A stretch of 64,000 nt of DNA, taken from Methylobacillus flagellatus (GTDB lineage Bacteria; Pseudomonadota; Gammaproteobacteria; Burkholderiales; Methylophilaceae). The notes under the pieces are model-generated. The model had not been told where the DNA came from and ran no database searches. It saw nothing but the letters and a program-made list of their open reading frames with translations. The stretch covers positions 434,001-498,000 of the forward strand of contig NZ_SCOU01000003.1 in assembly GCF_005502435.1 (NCBI RefSeq), in the 5' to 3' direction. Position 1 is the first letter of the stretch. Every line of letters starts with the position of its first letter. The translations under genes and the position numbers were made by a program. Positions 17,344 through 26,412 of this stretch are shown in pieces.

Positions 17344-20300
17344 ATGAAGTGCTTGCTAGGGCGTGCCTTGCTGATACTGAGCCTGCTGGGGCTGGCCTTG
17401 CCTGCCCAGGCGCTGGTAGGTGCGCGCGCCAGCAGCACAGCCAGTTCGGTAGCCAGTGGCGTGACCTTTGTAGGCAATGGCACGCCGGTGGTCGGCTCCA
17501 TCGGCATCCCCTTGCTGGGCATAGGCTCATTGACACCCCCATTGCCTGGCGGCATACAGACCGGTGATCTGCTGGTGTGCATGATCGAATCCCATGATGA
17601 CTACGCGCATGCCATCAGCGCTTCCACCCCGGGCTGGACCACACGCTACAGCCTGAGTTTTCCCGGCGGCATTCTGGGCTTGTTGGCACCTCCGCATCGT
17701 GCCTCTATGTTCTTCAAGATCGCCACCTCGGCGGCCGAACCGGCCCCTGTCATCCTGCGTGGTGGGGTGTTGTCCTTGCTCAGTCTCAACAGTGCAGTGG
17801 CGCGCTGCTCGGCGTTCCGTGGTGTGGATACCAGCACGCCGTTCGATATCGCCTCTGCCAGTGCCGGGGACGACTCTGCCGACCTGACCATAGAGACCGG
17901 CACCACTGCCAGCAATGTCACACGCGACACCATGCTGCTGTTGTCGGCACATCTCAATAACGACCCGGCGACCACCAGCGTCACTACGGCAGGTGGCCTG
18001 AGCTGGACCCAGGCCCACCACACCACCGTCAATGCCCTGCTGGATCTGGGGCTGGCGCTGGATGACGCCATGATCAGCCTGTTCTATGCGCAGAAGTCGC
18101 CCACCGCGGCGGTGGGGCCGCTAGTGGTGAGCGCGAATGCCCAAACCGGCATCAGTCATGGTGTGCTGAGCAGTCTGCGACCGGCGCCTGCGGTATTGAC
18201 CCTGAACCGGCCGGCCGGGACACAGTCTGGCGATGTACTGCTGGCGACCTTGGCCGTCACCAAGGATTACCTGACCATCACCCCGCCCAGTGGCTGGAGT
18301 CTGGTGCGTCAGGTGACGCAGTCGGCAGGCAATGCCAGCCAGCTCTATACCTACCTGCGCGTGGCGGGAGGCAGCGAGCCGGTGAGTTATAACTGGACCT
18401 TCTCGGGTGGGGCGCATGTGGGCCTGGTGGGCAGCCTGAGCGCTTTGACCGGCGTTGATGTCACCGCCCCTGTCGTGGACACCGAGGCGGGTACTGCGAC
18501 GGTTAGCGATGTCAGCCACACCGCACCCAGCGTCAGCGCCAGCCGGGCCAGTCACGCCTTGTTCACAGCGCACGCCTACAGCAGTGCGGGTAGCTGGACT
18601 GCGCCGGCTGGCATGACCGAGCTGACCGATGTGGCATCCACCACGCTGGGCAGCAGTAGTGGCATTTCGCTATCCACCCATGTGGAATCGCGTTTCCTGC
18701 TCGGTGCCAGTGGCACGCGCACGGCGACGGCCAGTGCCGCGGCGGACACCGGCGCTGCGCAATCCATCATCCTGCGCTCGGCCAGCCTATTCGATCATAT
18801 CCGCATCGAGCACGATGGCAGCGCCCTGACCTGTGCCGCCGAGCCAGTGGTGGTCAAAGCCTGTGCCGACCCCGCCTGCACGACGCTGTATACCAGCGGC
18901 ACGGTGACCGGCAACCTGATCTGGACCGGCGTGCCTAACGGCATCATCCCGTTCACCATCAACCCCAGTCTGCCAGGCAGTGGCCAGACCGTGGTCAACG
19001 TCAGTGTCACCACGGTGCAGGCCATCATCCTGGGCAGCAGCAATGTGTTCCCGCTCCCCGGTAATGTCGGAGACTGTCTGAACATCAGCAACGGCAGTGC
19101 CAGCTGCCAGTTGCAGTTCACCAATACCGGCTTTCTGTTCTCCACCATCCCCAATCAGATCGCCGGGATCAATTCGGCCAGCATCACCATGCAAGCCGTG
19201 CGTACCGACAACAACACCGGTGTGTGCAGTACCTTGTTCAGCGGCAACCGCGTCGTGGAAATGGCGGCGCAGTGCATGAACCCGACCACCTGCGCCGGGC
19301 AGGCGGTAAGCATCAACGGGGTGCCGATCGCAGGCAGCCCGGCCAGCAGCATCGCGGGCTATACGGCAGTGAGTTTGAGCTTTGGTGCCAACAGCACGGC
19401 CAGCTTCATCCAGCGTTACCCCGATGTGGGCAGCATCAGATTGAGTGCGCGGTATGCCCTGGAACCTGGGGTGTTCGTGAGTGGCGGCAGCAACAACTAT
19501 GTGGTGCGTCCTTATGACCTGCGTATCGTGGACATCGCGGCGACCGCAAGCGCGGCAGCCAACCCGGGCGCCGCCAGCGCCAGTGGGCCGGCATTCGTGG
19601 CTGCCGGCGACGGCAGCACGGCAGCCAGCCAGTTCAGTCTGAGCGTGGCCGCAGCGGCTTACTCGGACAACGCGCCCGGCTATACCGTGGCACCGAACTT
19701 TGGTCGCGAACTGGTACCGGAAGGCGTGCTGCTCAGTCATGCACTGATCGCGGATGCGGATCTGGTCAATCCCGGCACCTTGTTCAATGCCAGCCTGCCT
19801 GGCAGTAGCTTCATTGGTGGCGTGGTCAGGCCGACCAACCTGGGCTGGAACGAAGTCGGCATCATGCAGCTGGTGGCCGGTATTGCCGATGGCGACTACC
19901 TGGGTGCAGGCCCCGCTGCGCTGGCGACACCCAGTGGCAATATCGGCCGTTTCTACCCGGCCGGTTTCCGTCGTCTCAGCAGTGATGTCACGCCTGCATG
20001 CAGTGCGGTCGCGGATTTCACCTACATGGGGCAGGGCTTCAATGTGGCGGCCACTTTACAGGCGGTCGCGGCAGGCAGCAGCCAGAGCGTCACGCAGAAC
20101 TACCGCGGCGCTTATGCCAAAGGCCAGGTCTTGCTGGCGGCAGAGCATGCTGACAATGGCATCGATCTCTCCAGCCGTCTGACCGTGCCGACCTCAAGCT
20201 GGCTGGCCGGGGTGTACACATTGAACGGCACCGCACAGTTCGCGCGCCCGCTGAGTGCCAGCCCGGACGCCAGCTGGGGGCCGTACGACAACCTGCTGCT

Positions 20301-20859
20301 GGGCGTGCGTGTCGCCGATAGCGACGGTGCTGTGCTGGATGGGCTGAACATGAACCCGGCCACGGCCGCTACCTGCAGCACCTGCAACCATCAATTGCTG
20401 GACAGCACGCCTATGCGCATGCGCCTGGGGCGCTTGCGCTTGCAAAATGCCTATGGCTCGGAATTGCTGCCATTGCCGGTGCCGCTGGAGGCGCAATACT
20501 GGAATGGCAGCCTGTACGCGACCAATACGCTGGATAGCTGCACCACACTGGCTGCTTCCCAGGTCGCCATGGGCAACTACCAGGGCTCGCTTGCCGCCTG
20601 CGAGACCAGTGTCAGCACGGCTGGCCTGCTGCAGTCCGGCCGCATCAACCTGACCCTGAGCCGGCCTGGGCCCGGCAATGGTGGCAGCGTGGACCTCAGC
20701 CTCAACGCGGGCGCGGCAGCCAGTGGCAACAGTTGTGTCGCCGGTGCCGCCACCACGGCAACAGCGGCGGGTTTCAGCTGGTTCGGCGTCAATCCTGGTG
20801 CGCGTGCCACGTTTGGCCTGCGGCGCAGTCCGCTGATCTATTTGCGCGAGAATTTCTAG
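17344..20859 (+). CDS. mshQ: Large secreted MSHA-associated protein MshQ
   Basis: A 1171-residue exported protein in the mshQ position. It starts with a signal peptide (MKCLLGRALLILSLLGLALPAQA). The N-terminal half holds two related modules of about 170-190 residues with GIQTGDLLVCMIESHDDY and GTQSGDVLLATLAVTKDYLTI, each followed by a strand-rich Ser/Thr/Ala region. The second half has cysteine-containing segments and a DUF6701-like C-terminus ending RRSPLIYLRENF, as in MshQ proteins. It is probably a surface adhesin or tip-associated protein; that function is inferred from locus position and composition. I chose ATG 17344, with AGAGG seven bases upstream; in-frame ATGs at 17254, 17284 and 17314 lie in the tandem repeat. 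A terminator-like hairpin follows. Confidence 0.85.
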   Translation: MKCLLGRALLILSLLGLALPAQALVGARASSTASSVASGVTFVGNGTPVVGSIGIPLLGIGSLTPPLPGGIQTGDLLVCMIESHDDYAHAISASTPGWTTRYSLSFPGGILGLLAPPHRASMFFKIATSAAEPAPVILRGGVLSLLSLNSAVARCSAFRGVDTSTPFDIASASAGDDSADLTIETGTTASNVTRDTMLLLSAHLNNDPATTSVTTAGGLSWTQAHHTTVNALLDLGLALDDAMISLFYAQKSPTAAVGPLVVSANAQTGISHGVLSSLRPAPAVLTLNRPAGTQSGDVLLATLAVTKDYLTITPPSGWSLVRQVTQSAGNASQLYTYLRVAGGSEPVSYNWTFSGGAHVGLVGSLSALTGVDVTAPVVDTEAGTATVSDVSHTAPSVSASRASHALFTAHAYSSAGSWTAPAGMTELTDVASTTLGSSSGISLSTHVESRFLLGASGTRTATASAAADTGAAQSIILRSASLFDHIRIEHDGSALTCAAEPVVVKACADPACTTLYTSGTVTGNLIWTGVPNGIIPFTINPSLPGSGQTVVNVSVTTVQAIILGSSNVFPLPGNVGDCLNISNGSASCQLQFTNTGFLFSTIPNQIAGINSASITMQAVRTDNNTGVCSTLFSGNRVVEMAAQCMNPTTCAGQAVSINGVPIAGSPASSIAGYTAVSLSFGANSTASFIQRYPDVGSIRLSARYALEPGVFVSGGSNNYVVRPYDLRIVDIAATASAAANPGAASASGPAFVAAGDGSTAASQFSLSVAAAAYSDNAPGYTVAPNFGRELVPEGVLLSHALIADADLVNPGTLFNASLPGSSFIGGVVRPTNLGWNEVGIMQLVAGIADGDYLGAGPAALATPSGNIGRFYPAGFRRLSSDVTPACSAVADFTYMGQGFNVAATLQAVAAGSSQSVTQNYRGAYAKGQVLLAAEHADNGIDLSSRLTVPTSSWLAGVYTLNGTAQFARPLSASPDASWGPYDNLLLGVRVADSDGAVLDGLNMNPATAATCSTCNHQLLDSTPMRMRLGRLRLQNAYGSELLPLPVPLEAQYWNGSLYATNTLDSCTTLAASQVAMGNYQGSLAACETSVSTAGLLQSGRINLTLSRPGPGNGGSVDLSLNAGAAASGNSCVAGAATTATAAGFSWFGVNPGARATFGLRRSPLIYLRENF

Positions 20860-20921
20860 ACCATCCGTTTTGGGCGGCATGCATTTCTAATGGCCGCTGT
20901 TCCGAGTGACACCCTGCAGAT

Positions 20922-20953
20922 CCCGGCTGACCATCCCAGTCAGCGGGACTTTT
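20922..20953 (+). terminator. Terminator-like hairpin after mshQ
   Basis: CCCGGCTGAC (20922-20931) pairs with GTCAGCGGG (20939-20947) with one bulged G, followed by ACTTTT. It would end the structural pilin operon before mshI. The remaining 66 bases up to mshI have no clear promoter. Confidence 0.6.
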
Positions 20954-21019
20954 GCTGCGGCAACAAGCCATGTCTGAGTCGGATGCTGTATTTGCTGACG
21001 TTATGAGTTATGCTAAATC

Positions 21020-21952
21020 ATGCGTCTTTTCAAGAACAAAAAAAAGCAGGGGTGGTTAGCGGTGGTGCCTGTAAGCGACGGGGTTTGTGTGGCAAGGCTG
21101 GAGCCTGCCGCCGACAAGCCGCGTATCGTGCTCAGCGAATACCGGCGCTGGTTGCCGAATGAAAAATCCGGGCTGAAAAGTCTGGCCGTCGAGTTCGGGT
21201 TCAACCATTATCATTGCGTCAGTCTGCTGCAGGCCAATGAGTACCAGTTGCTGCAAGTGGAAGCCCCGCGCGTGCCTGCGGACGAAGTGCGCCAGGCAGT
21301 GCGCTGGCGCCTCAAAGACCTGATCGATTACCCCATGGACCAGGCCACGCTGGACGTGCTGACATTGCCGGGCGAGGCGGGCAATCGCACCAATTATCTG
21401 TACGTGGCCGTGGCTAAAAACGACATCATCCGTGAACGCATGGCGCGTTTCATCGACCAGTCCAATATCGCGCTGGAGGTCATCGACATCGCGGAGACCG
21501 CGCAGCGCAATCTGTCCAGCCGACTGGAGCAGCCGGGACGGGGCCTTGCCATGCTGTCCTTCGGGCTTAATGGCGGCTTGCTCACCGTGACCCAGAACGG
21601 GGAGCTGTATCATGCCCGTCAGTTCGATATCAGCCTGCGTCAGCTCCAGCAGGAGCAGCAGGCAGAGCTGCGGCAAAGTCTGTATGAACGCGTGGCGCTG
21701 GAGTTGCAGCGCTCGCTGGACAACTTTGAACGCCAGTTCCCGAACGTGGGCATCGCCCAGCTCGTCATCGCGCCCTACACCGGCCGCGACACCCTGGTCA
21801 ATTATCTGCGCGATGCCTTGTACCTGCCGGTTGCCGGTTATGAGCTGCACGATATCTTCGACACCAGCCTGTTGCCATCGACACAACTGGATATCGAACC
21901 TGCGCTGTTATTGGCGCTGGGTGCTGCCTTGCGCGAGGAAGCGAGCGCATGA
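21020..21952 (+). CDS. mshI: MSHA biogenesis protein MshI (PilM-like)
   Basis: A 310-residue cytoplasmic protein of the MshI/PilM class with an actin-like fold, part of the inner-membrane assembly complex. It opens with a basic stretch, FKNKKKQGWLAVVP, then LQANEYQLLQVEAPRVPADEVRQAVRWRLKDLIDYP, the family signature. The C-terminal ALLLALGAALRE matches the GAALR ending of the family. It lacks transmembrane segments. The gene overlaps the next by the ATGA arrangement, the first of several such couplings in this block. Confidence 0.88.
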   Translation: MRLFKNKKKQGWLAVVPVSDGVCVARLEPAADKPRIVLSEYRRWLPNEKSGLKSLAVEFGFNHYHCVSLLQANEYQLLQVEAPRVPADEVRQAVRWRLKDLIDYPMDQATLDVLTLPGEAGNRTNYLYVAVAKNDIIRERMARFIDQSNIALEVIDIAETAQRNLSSRLEQPGRGLAMLSFGLNGGLLTVTQNGELYHARQFDISLRQLQQEQQAELRQSLYERVALELQRSLDNFERQFPNVGIAQLVIAPYTGRDTLVNYLRDALYLPVAGYELHDIFDTSLLPSTQLDIEPALLLALGAALREEASA

Positions 21953-22701
21953 GTCAACAGATCAACCTGCTCAATCCGGCACTTGCCACGCCCAGAGAGC
22001 TGCTCACGGCAGAGCGCATGCTGCTGATGTTGTTGCTGGCCATGGTGCTGATGCTGGTGCACTACGCATTCGCCCGCCAACAGCTGCACGAGATGGCGCA
22101 GCAGCGCAAGGTGGCGGCCGAGACTCTGGTGCAATTGCAGGAGCAGCTGCGTGCCACGGCAGCGCGCTACACGCCGCGCCAGCCCAGTATCGCCCTGCAG
22201 CAGAAAGTGGCCAGCATCACCCAGCAACTGGAAGCGCGCCAGCAGATGTTGCAGGCGATCGAGCAGGACGCCGTCAGCGGTGCCAATGCCTTCTCCGGTT
22301 TGCTGCGCGCTTTTGCACGACAGGACACGGAAGGTTTGTGGCTGACCAATATCAGCATGGACACCAGTCGTGACGCCTTGCGCATTGCCGGCAAGGCCCT
22401 GCGCCCCGAACTGTTACCCGAATACATAGACAAGCTGTCGCGCGAACCCCTGCTGCAAGGGCGCAGCTTCGCAGCTTTACGCATGCAGACCCCGGGCTTG
22501 CAGGCGGCAGGTAGTGCTGCTGCACCGCCACGCGCTGCTGCGGATGTGCCGGTCAATGCCAATCTGCAAAACCCCGAGATGGCGAGTCTGATCGCCAATA
22601 TGATCGATTTCGTCCTGGAATCCACCGAGAAAGTGCCCTTGCCTGCGACGGCGGCCAGCGTGCCTGTGTCGCCCGCTCCGGTAAGCGGAAAGGCGCCATG
22701 A
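21949..22701 (+). CDS. PilN-like inner-membrane protein (second MshI gene)
   Basis: A 250-residue bitopic membrane protein. The N-terminus SQQINLLNPAL is the short conserved PilN-type sequence that binds the PilM/MshI protein. A single transmembrane helix (about residues 25-42) is followed by a coiled-coil region rich in Gln and Arg (~43-105), then a small ferredoxin-like domain (~110-180) and a Pro/Ala-rich tail. By position between mshI and mshJ it corresponds to the PilN-like gene (sometimes called mshI2). Start overlaps mshI and stop overlaps mshJ, so the three are translationally coupled. Confidence 0.82.
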   Translation: MSQQINLLNPALATPRELLTAERMLLMLLLAMVLMLVHYAFARQQLHEMAQQRKVAAETLVQLQEQLRATAARYTPRQPSIALQQKVASITQQLEARQQMLQAIEQDAVSGANAFSGLLRAFARQDTEGLWLTNISMDTSRDALRIAGKALRPELLPEYIDKLSREPLLQGRSFAALRMQTPGLQAAGSAAAPPRAAADVPVNANLQNPEMASLIANMIDFVLESTEKVPLPATAASVPVSPAPVSGKAP

Positions 22702-23378
22702 TGCGGATGTCCTGGCAGCGTTTATCCGGCAAGTTCCTCGCCTTCAGCCGCCGCGAACGGCTGATGCTGTTGTTTGCAGCACTGGCGGCGCTGTGGTTCA
22801 TGCATGACACCTTGCTGTTGACGCCCTTGTCTGCCCGCCAGCAGGCAGAATCTGCCGAGCTGGTGTCCTCGCGTGTGCAGATCGAGCAGATGACCCAGCA
22901 GATCCAGAGCTTTCAGACGCAGGCCGTGGTAGACCCGGATGCCGAGAACAAGGCCTTGCTGGCCGAATTGCAGCAGCGCACCCAGGCGCTGGAGGACAAG
23001 CTCAAAGGCTTGCAGGGTGCGTTGGTCAGCCCGGAGCAGATGCCCGAGCTGTTGCGTGGCTTGCTGCGCAAGAATGCCAAGCTGCAGCTGGTGGAATTCA
23101 ACACCTTGCCCGCCAGTCGCTTCACTCCCTTGCTGGCGCCTGTTGCCGAAGCGGCCAACAATTCCACTGATGTCAGCGAGGGCATGTACCAGCACATGGT
23201 GGAGATCACCGTGGATGGACGCTATGTTGATCTGATGACTTACGTGGCAGCGGTGGAAAGCTTGCCGCAACGTGTACTATGGCGCCAGTTGAAACTCAAT
23301 GTGGAGCAATACCCGCGTTCGCGCCTCAAGCTGGTGGTGTATACACTGAGCCTGGATGCGGCATGGTTGAATCTATGA
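22698..23378 (+). CDS. mshJ: MSHA biogenesis protein MshJ (PilO-like)
   Basis: A 226-residue bitopic inner-membrane protein of the PilO/GspM type. A basic N-terminus with FSRRERLMLLFAALAALWFMHDTLL gives the single transmembrane helix at about residues 20-40, followed by a coiled coil (~45-105) and a periplasmic ferredoxin-like domain ending in a hydrophobic strand. MshJ and the PilN-like protein form a periplasmic heterodimer in related systems, linking platform and secretin. ATG 22698 overlaps the previous stop; ATG 22701 is an alternative. It overlaps mshK. Confidence 0.85.
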   Translation: MMRMSWQRLSGKFLAFSRRERLMLLFAALAALWFMHDTLLLTPLSARQQAESAELVSSRVQIEQMTQQIQSFQTQAVVDPDAENKALLAELQQRTQALEDKLKGLQGALVSPEQMPELLRGLLRKNAKLQLVEFNTLPASRFTPLLAPVAEAANNSTDVSEGMYQHMVEITVDGRYVDLMTYVAAVESLPQRVLWRQLKLNVEQYPRSRLKLVVYTLSLDAAWLNL

Positions 23379-23728
23379 TGCGTACCCGACTGAATCTGCT
23401 GCTGGTCAGCCTTTTGATCAGCCTGCCTGCGCTGGCCGAGACGCTGGCAGACCCGACCGAGCCGCCCGCCTGGTTGCTGAGCGGTGATGCGGCCCTGCTG
23501 AACCAGGGGCCGGTGCTGCAATCCATTCTGCGTGGCCCGGGTTTGCATGCCGCTGTGATCAACGGCGAAAAAGTGAAGGTCGGTCAGCCGTATGGGGATG
23601 CGCTGCTGATCCGGCTTGGTGAGAATGAAGCGGTGCTACGTCAAGCGGATGGCAGTTTGCTGACCTTGAAGATAGACTATGCTATCGCAAAAACGCCGGT
23701 CAGCCCGGCGCAGACAGGTCGACCATGA
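23375..23728 (+). CDS. mshK: MSHA biogenesis protein MshK
   Basis: A 117-residue exported protein with a signal peptide (LNLLLVSLLISLPALA, cleavage near residue 21) and the characteristic LADPTEPP motif right after it. The remaining ~85 residues form a small PilP/GspC-like strand domain with VLQSILRGPGLHAAVINGEKVKVGQ. It likely acts in the periplasm between inner-membrane complex and secretin. The start lies within the mshJ stop (ATGATG at 23375-23380), and its stop overlaps mshL. Confidence 0.85.
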   Translation: MMRTRLNLLLVSLLISLPALAETLADPTEPPAWLLSGDAALLNQGPVLQSILRGPGLHAAVINGEKVKVGQPYGDALLIRLGENEAVLRQADGSLLTLKIDYAIAKTPVSPAQTGRP

Positions 23729-25512
23729 AAGTGATGAAAATGCGAGCGTTTACTTTTGTCGCCAGCGCCAGTCTAGCTACTATCGGCTTACTTGCGTCTT
23801 GTGCAGGCCCCTCCTGGGTCAGCGATAAATCCACTTCCAGCCGCATCGAGCAGGAAGTGAAACAGGCGGCACAGCCTGTGGCCTCAGAGCGGCCTTCTGC
23901 CGCCGTCAGCGATGCCCTGTTGCCACCGCTGCGCATCCCCTTGCCAAAATCCACCGCCAAACAACTGGACCCGCGTTTCGACCTGGTCATCAACAAGGCG
24001 CCAGCCAGCCAGGTGTTGATGGGCATCGTCAGTGGCACCCGCTACAGCATGCTGGTGAGCCCGGAAGTGAACAACATCATTTCGGTCAACCTCAAGGACG
24101 TGACCGTGTTCGAAGCGCTGGATGCGCTGCGCGAGTTGTACGGCTTTGAATACAAGGTGGACGGCACGCGCATCCTGGTCGAGCCGCAAAGCATCCAGAC
24201 GCGCGTGTTCCAGGTCAATTACATCGCTGGTCAGCGCCGTGGTTCGTCGGACACGCGGGTGATCTCCGGCTCGGTCAATTCCGGTGGTAACAACCGCCAG
24301 AATCAGGGTTCCAATCAGGGTAACACCGGCAATCAGGGGCTGCCCGGCACGGGAAACAACACCAATCAGTTCGGTAACAACAATATACGTACCCCCATCA
24401 TCAGTACCAGTATCACCACCTCCAGCGACAGCGATTTCTGGACAGAGCTGACCACTGGTCTGGAGAGCATCGTGGGCGAAGAGCCAGGACGGCGGGTGGT
24501 GGTCAATGTGCAGTCCGGGGTGGTGCTGGTGCGCGCCATGCCCAAGGAGATCCGCAATGTCGAATCCTTCCTCAAGCTCATGCAGGTCAACATCGAGCGG
24601 CAGGTGATCCTGGAAGCCAAGATCGTCAATGTGCAACTCAACGACCGTTCGCAGGCTGGCGTGAACTGGGCCTTCTTCGGCGCCAATGGCAATCGCCCCA
24701 GTCAGGGCATCGCGGGCAATATAGGCCCCAACACCCAGCTGGCCAGCTCGGGTAACGGAGCACTTAGCAGCGGCAACGTGACGGCCACCGATGGCAGTGT
24801 ACTGAACAACAACGCCACTTCGCTGGGTAACTCGCTGTTCGCCGTGGCCTTGCAGGGCACCAATTTCGCGGCTTTGCTGACCTTCCTCGAAAGTCAGGGC
24901 GATGTGCAGGTGTTGTCCAGTCCGCGTATCGCCACCATCAATAATCAGAAAGCGGTACTCAAGGTGGGCACGGACGAGTTCTTCGTCACCGGCGTCTCCA
25001 CCAGCACGGTGGCCTCGACCGGGGCCACCACCACGGTACCTGAAGTGACCCTGCAACCGTTCTTTTCCGGCATCGCGCTGGATGTGACGCCGCAGATCGA
25101 CAAGGACGACAATATCATCCTGCACATCCACCCTTCCGTGAGTCAGGTCACCACGGTGATCCGTCAGATCAGCCTGGGCGGCAACCTGAGTCAGGTCAGC
25201 CTGCCACTCGCTTCCAGCAACATCAGCGAGACGGACAGCATCGTGCGTACCCGCGATGGCCGCGTGATCGCCATCGGCGGCTTGATGACCGAGAACAACA
25301 CGCGTGACCGCGCCCGGGTGCCCGGTCTGGGTGACCTCAAGGGCATAGGCAACGCCTTCCGTCAGCGCAGCGCCAGCCTCAGCAAGACCGAGCTGGTGAT
25401 CCTGCTCAAGGCCACCGTGGTGCAAGGCAGCGACAGCTGGAGTGAGGATGCCCTGGATGTGCAGCGCAGGCTGGAACAGATGCGCCGCACCACGCCTGCG
25501 GAGGCGCGCTGA
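23725..25512 (+). CDS. mshL: MSHA outer-membrane secretin MshL (lipoprotein)
   Basis: A 595-residue secretin forming the outer-membrane pore for the pilus. The signal peptide ends in LLASC, so Cys26 should be lipidated. An N-terminal STN/secretin-N region (about 80-160, with ISVNLKDVTVFEALDALRELYGFEY) is followed by a Gly/Asn-rich linker (~195-215) and a ring domain, then the C-terminal secretin core (~330-570) with VLSSPRIATINNQKAVLKVG, LDVTPQIDKDDNIILHIHPSVS and IGGLMTENN, all secretin signatures. It overlaps mshK by the ATGA arrangement and lies 3 bases before mshM. Confidence 0.94.
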   Translation: MKVMKMRAFTFVASASLATIGLLASCAGPSWVSDKSTSSRIEQEVKQAAQPVASERPSAAVSDALLPPLRIPLPKSTAKQLDPRFDLVINKAPASQVLMGIVSGTRYSMLVSPEVNNIISVNLKDVTVFEALDALRELYGFEYKVDGTRILVEPQSIQTRVFQVNYIAGQRRGSSDTRVISGSVNSGGNNRQNQGSNQGNTGNQGLPGTGNNTNQFGNNNIRTPIISTSITTSSDSDFWTELTTGLESIVGEEPGRRVVVNVQSGVVLVRAMPKEIRNVESFLKLMQVNIERQVILEAKIVNVQLNDRSQAGVNWAFFGANGNRPSQGIAGNIGPNTQLASSGNGALSSGNVTATDGSVLNNNATSLGNSLFAVALQGTNFAALLTFLESQGDVQVLSSPRIATINNQKAVLKVGTDEFFVTGVSTSTVASTGATTTVPEVTLQPFFSGIALDVTPQIDKDDNIILHIHPSVSQVTTVIRQISLGGNLSQVSLPLASSNISETDSIVRTRDGRVIAIGGLMTENNTRDRARVPGLGDLKGIGNAFRQRSASLSKTELVILLKATVVQGSDSWSEDALDVQRRLEQMRRTTPAEAR

Positions 25513-25515
25513 AGC

Positions 25516-26412
25516 ATGTACCTTGACCACTTCGGTCTGACCGAGCTGCCGTTCAATATCACGCCGGACACCAGCTTCTTCTTTGCCTCGCGCAGTTATC
25601 AGGAGGCGCTCAACACCTTGCTGATCGCTGTGAGCGCAGGCGAGGGCTTCATCAAGATCACCGGCGAGGTCGGGGCTGGCAAGACCTTGCTGTGTCGCAA
25701 GCTGATGGCCAGCCTAGGCCCGGAATACAAGGTGGCGTATCTACCCAACCCGTACCTGGAGCCGCGCTCCTTGCTGATGATGCTGGCCACCGAGTTGTCC
25801 ATTTCGCTGCCGGAAGGGGCCGGTCAGCACGAAGTGCTGAATGCCTTGAATCTTGGCCTGCTGGAATTCGCGCGTCAGGAGACGCGCGTGGTGGTCTGTC
25901 TGGACGAAGTGCAAGCCATGCCCATCGAAACACTGGAAGCCCTGCGCCTGCTCAGTAATCTGGAAACCGAGAAGCGCAAGTTGCTGCAAGTGGTGATCTT
26001 TGGTCAGCCTGAGCTGGAAGATAAACTCAGCCACCCGTCCATCCGTCAGTTACGTCAGCGCATCAGCTTCGACTACAAACTGGACCGCATGGGCCTCAAT
26101 GAACTGCATGCCTACCTCATGCACAGACTGTTCATCGCCGGCTATCGTGGTCCGCGCCTGTTCACCGGTGCCGGTCTGTGGTGGCTGCATGCCTATGCCC
26201 GTGGTACGCCACGTTTGATCAACATCCTTGCGCACAAATCGCTGCTGGCTGCATTTGGTCGTGGCCAGCACAGTGTGGGCATGCGCGAGGTGCGCGCGGC
26301 GGCGGCGGATACCGGCGCAGTTTCTTTGCGTAGGCACTCCTTGTGGTTGGGCAGCGCGCTGGCGCTGGTGCTAGGCGTCGCCGGTGCGACCTTGTGGATG
26401 GTGCAAAAATGA
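25516..26412 (+). CDS. mshM: MSHA biogenesis ATPase MshM (ExeA-like)
   Basis: A 298-residue AAA ATPase of the ExeA/GspA family. It begins with the family signature MYLDHFGLTELPFNITPD, has Walker A GEVGAGKTLLC (about residues 54-64), and Walker B VVVCLDEVQAM, followed by LEALRLLSNLETEKRKLLQVVIFGQPEL, all typical. A C-terminal hydrophobic helix (LWLGSALALVLGVAGATLWM) anchors it in the inner membrane, with little periplasmic sequence afterwards, unlike ExeA, which has a peptidoglycan-binding domain. It probably assists secretin passage through the cell wall or assembly. mshN overlaps its stop. Confidence 0.9.
   Translation: MYLDHFGLTELPFNITPDTSFFFASRSYQEALNTLLIAVSAGEGFIKITGEVGAGKTLLCRKLMASLGPEYKVAYLPNPYLEPRSLLMMLATELSISLPEGAGQHEVLNALNLGLLEFARQETRVVVCLDEVQAMPIETLEALRLLSNLETEKRKLLQVVIFGQPELEDKLSHPSIRQLRQRISFDYKLDRMGLNELHAYLMHRLFIAGYRGPRLFTGAGLWWLHAYARGTPRLINILAHKSLLAAFGRGQHSVGMREVRAAAADTGAVSLRRHSLWLGSALALVLGVAGATLWMVQK

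Noticed and set aside
23884-25530. A 548-codon open frame antisense to mshL
   Set aside because: It mirrors the secretin gene, which has all family signatures; the antisense protein shows no known domain and no ribosome-binding site.
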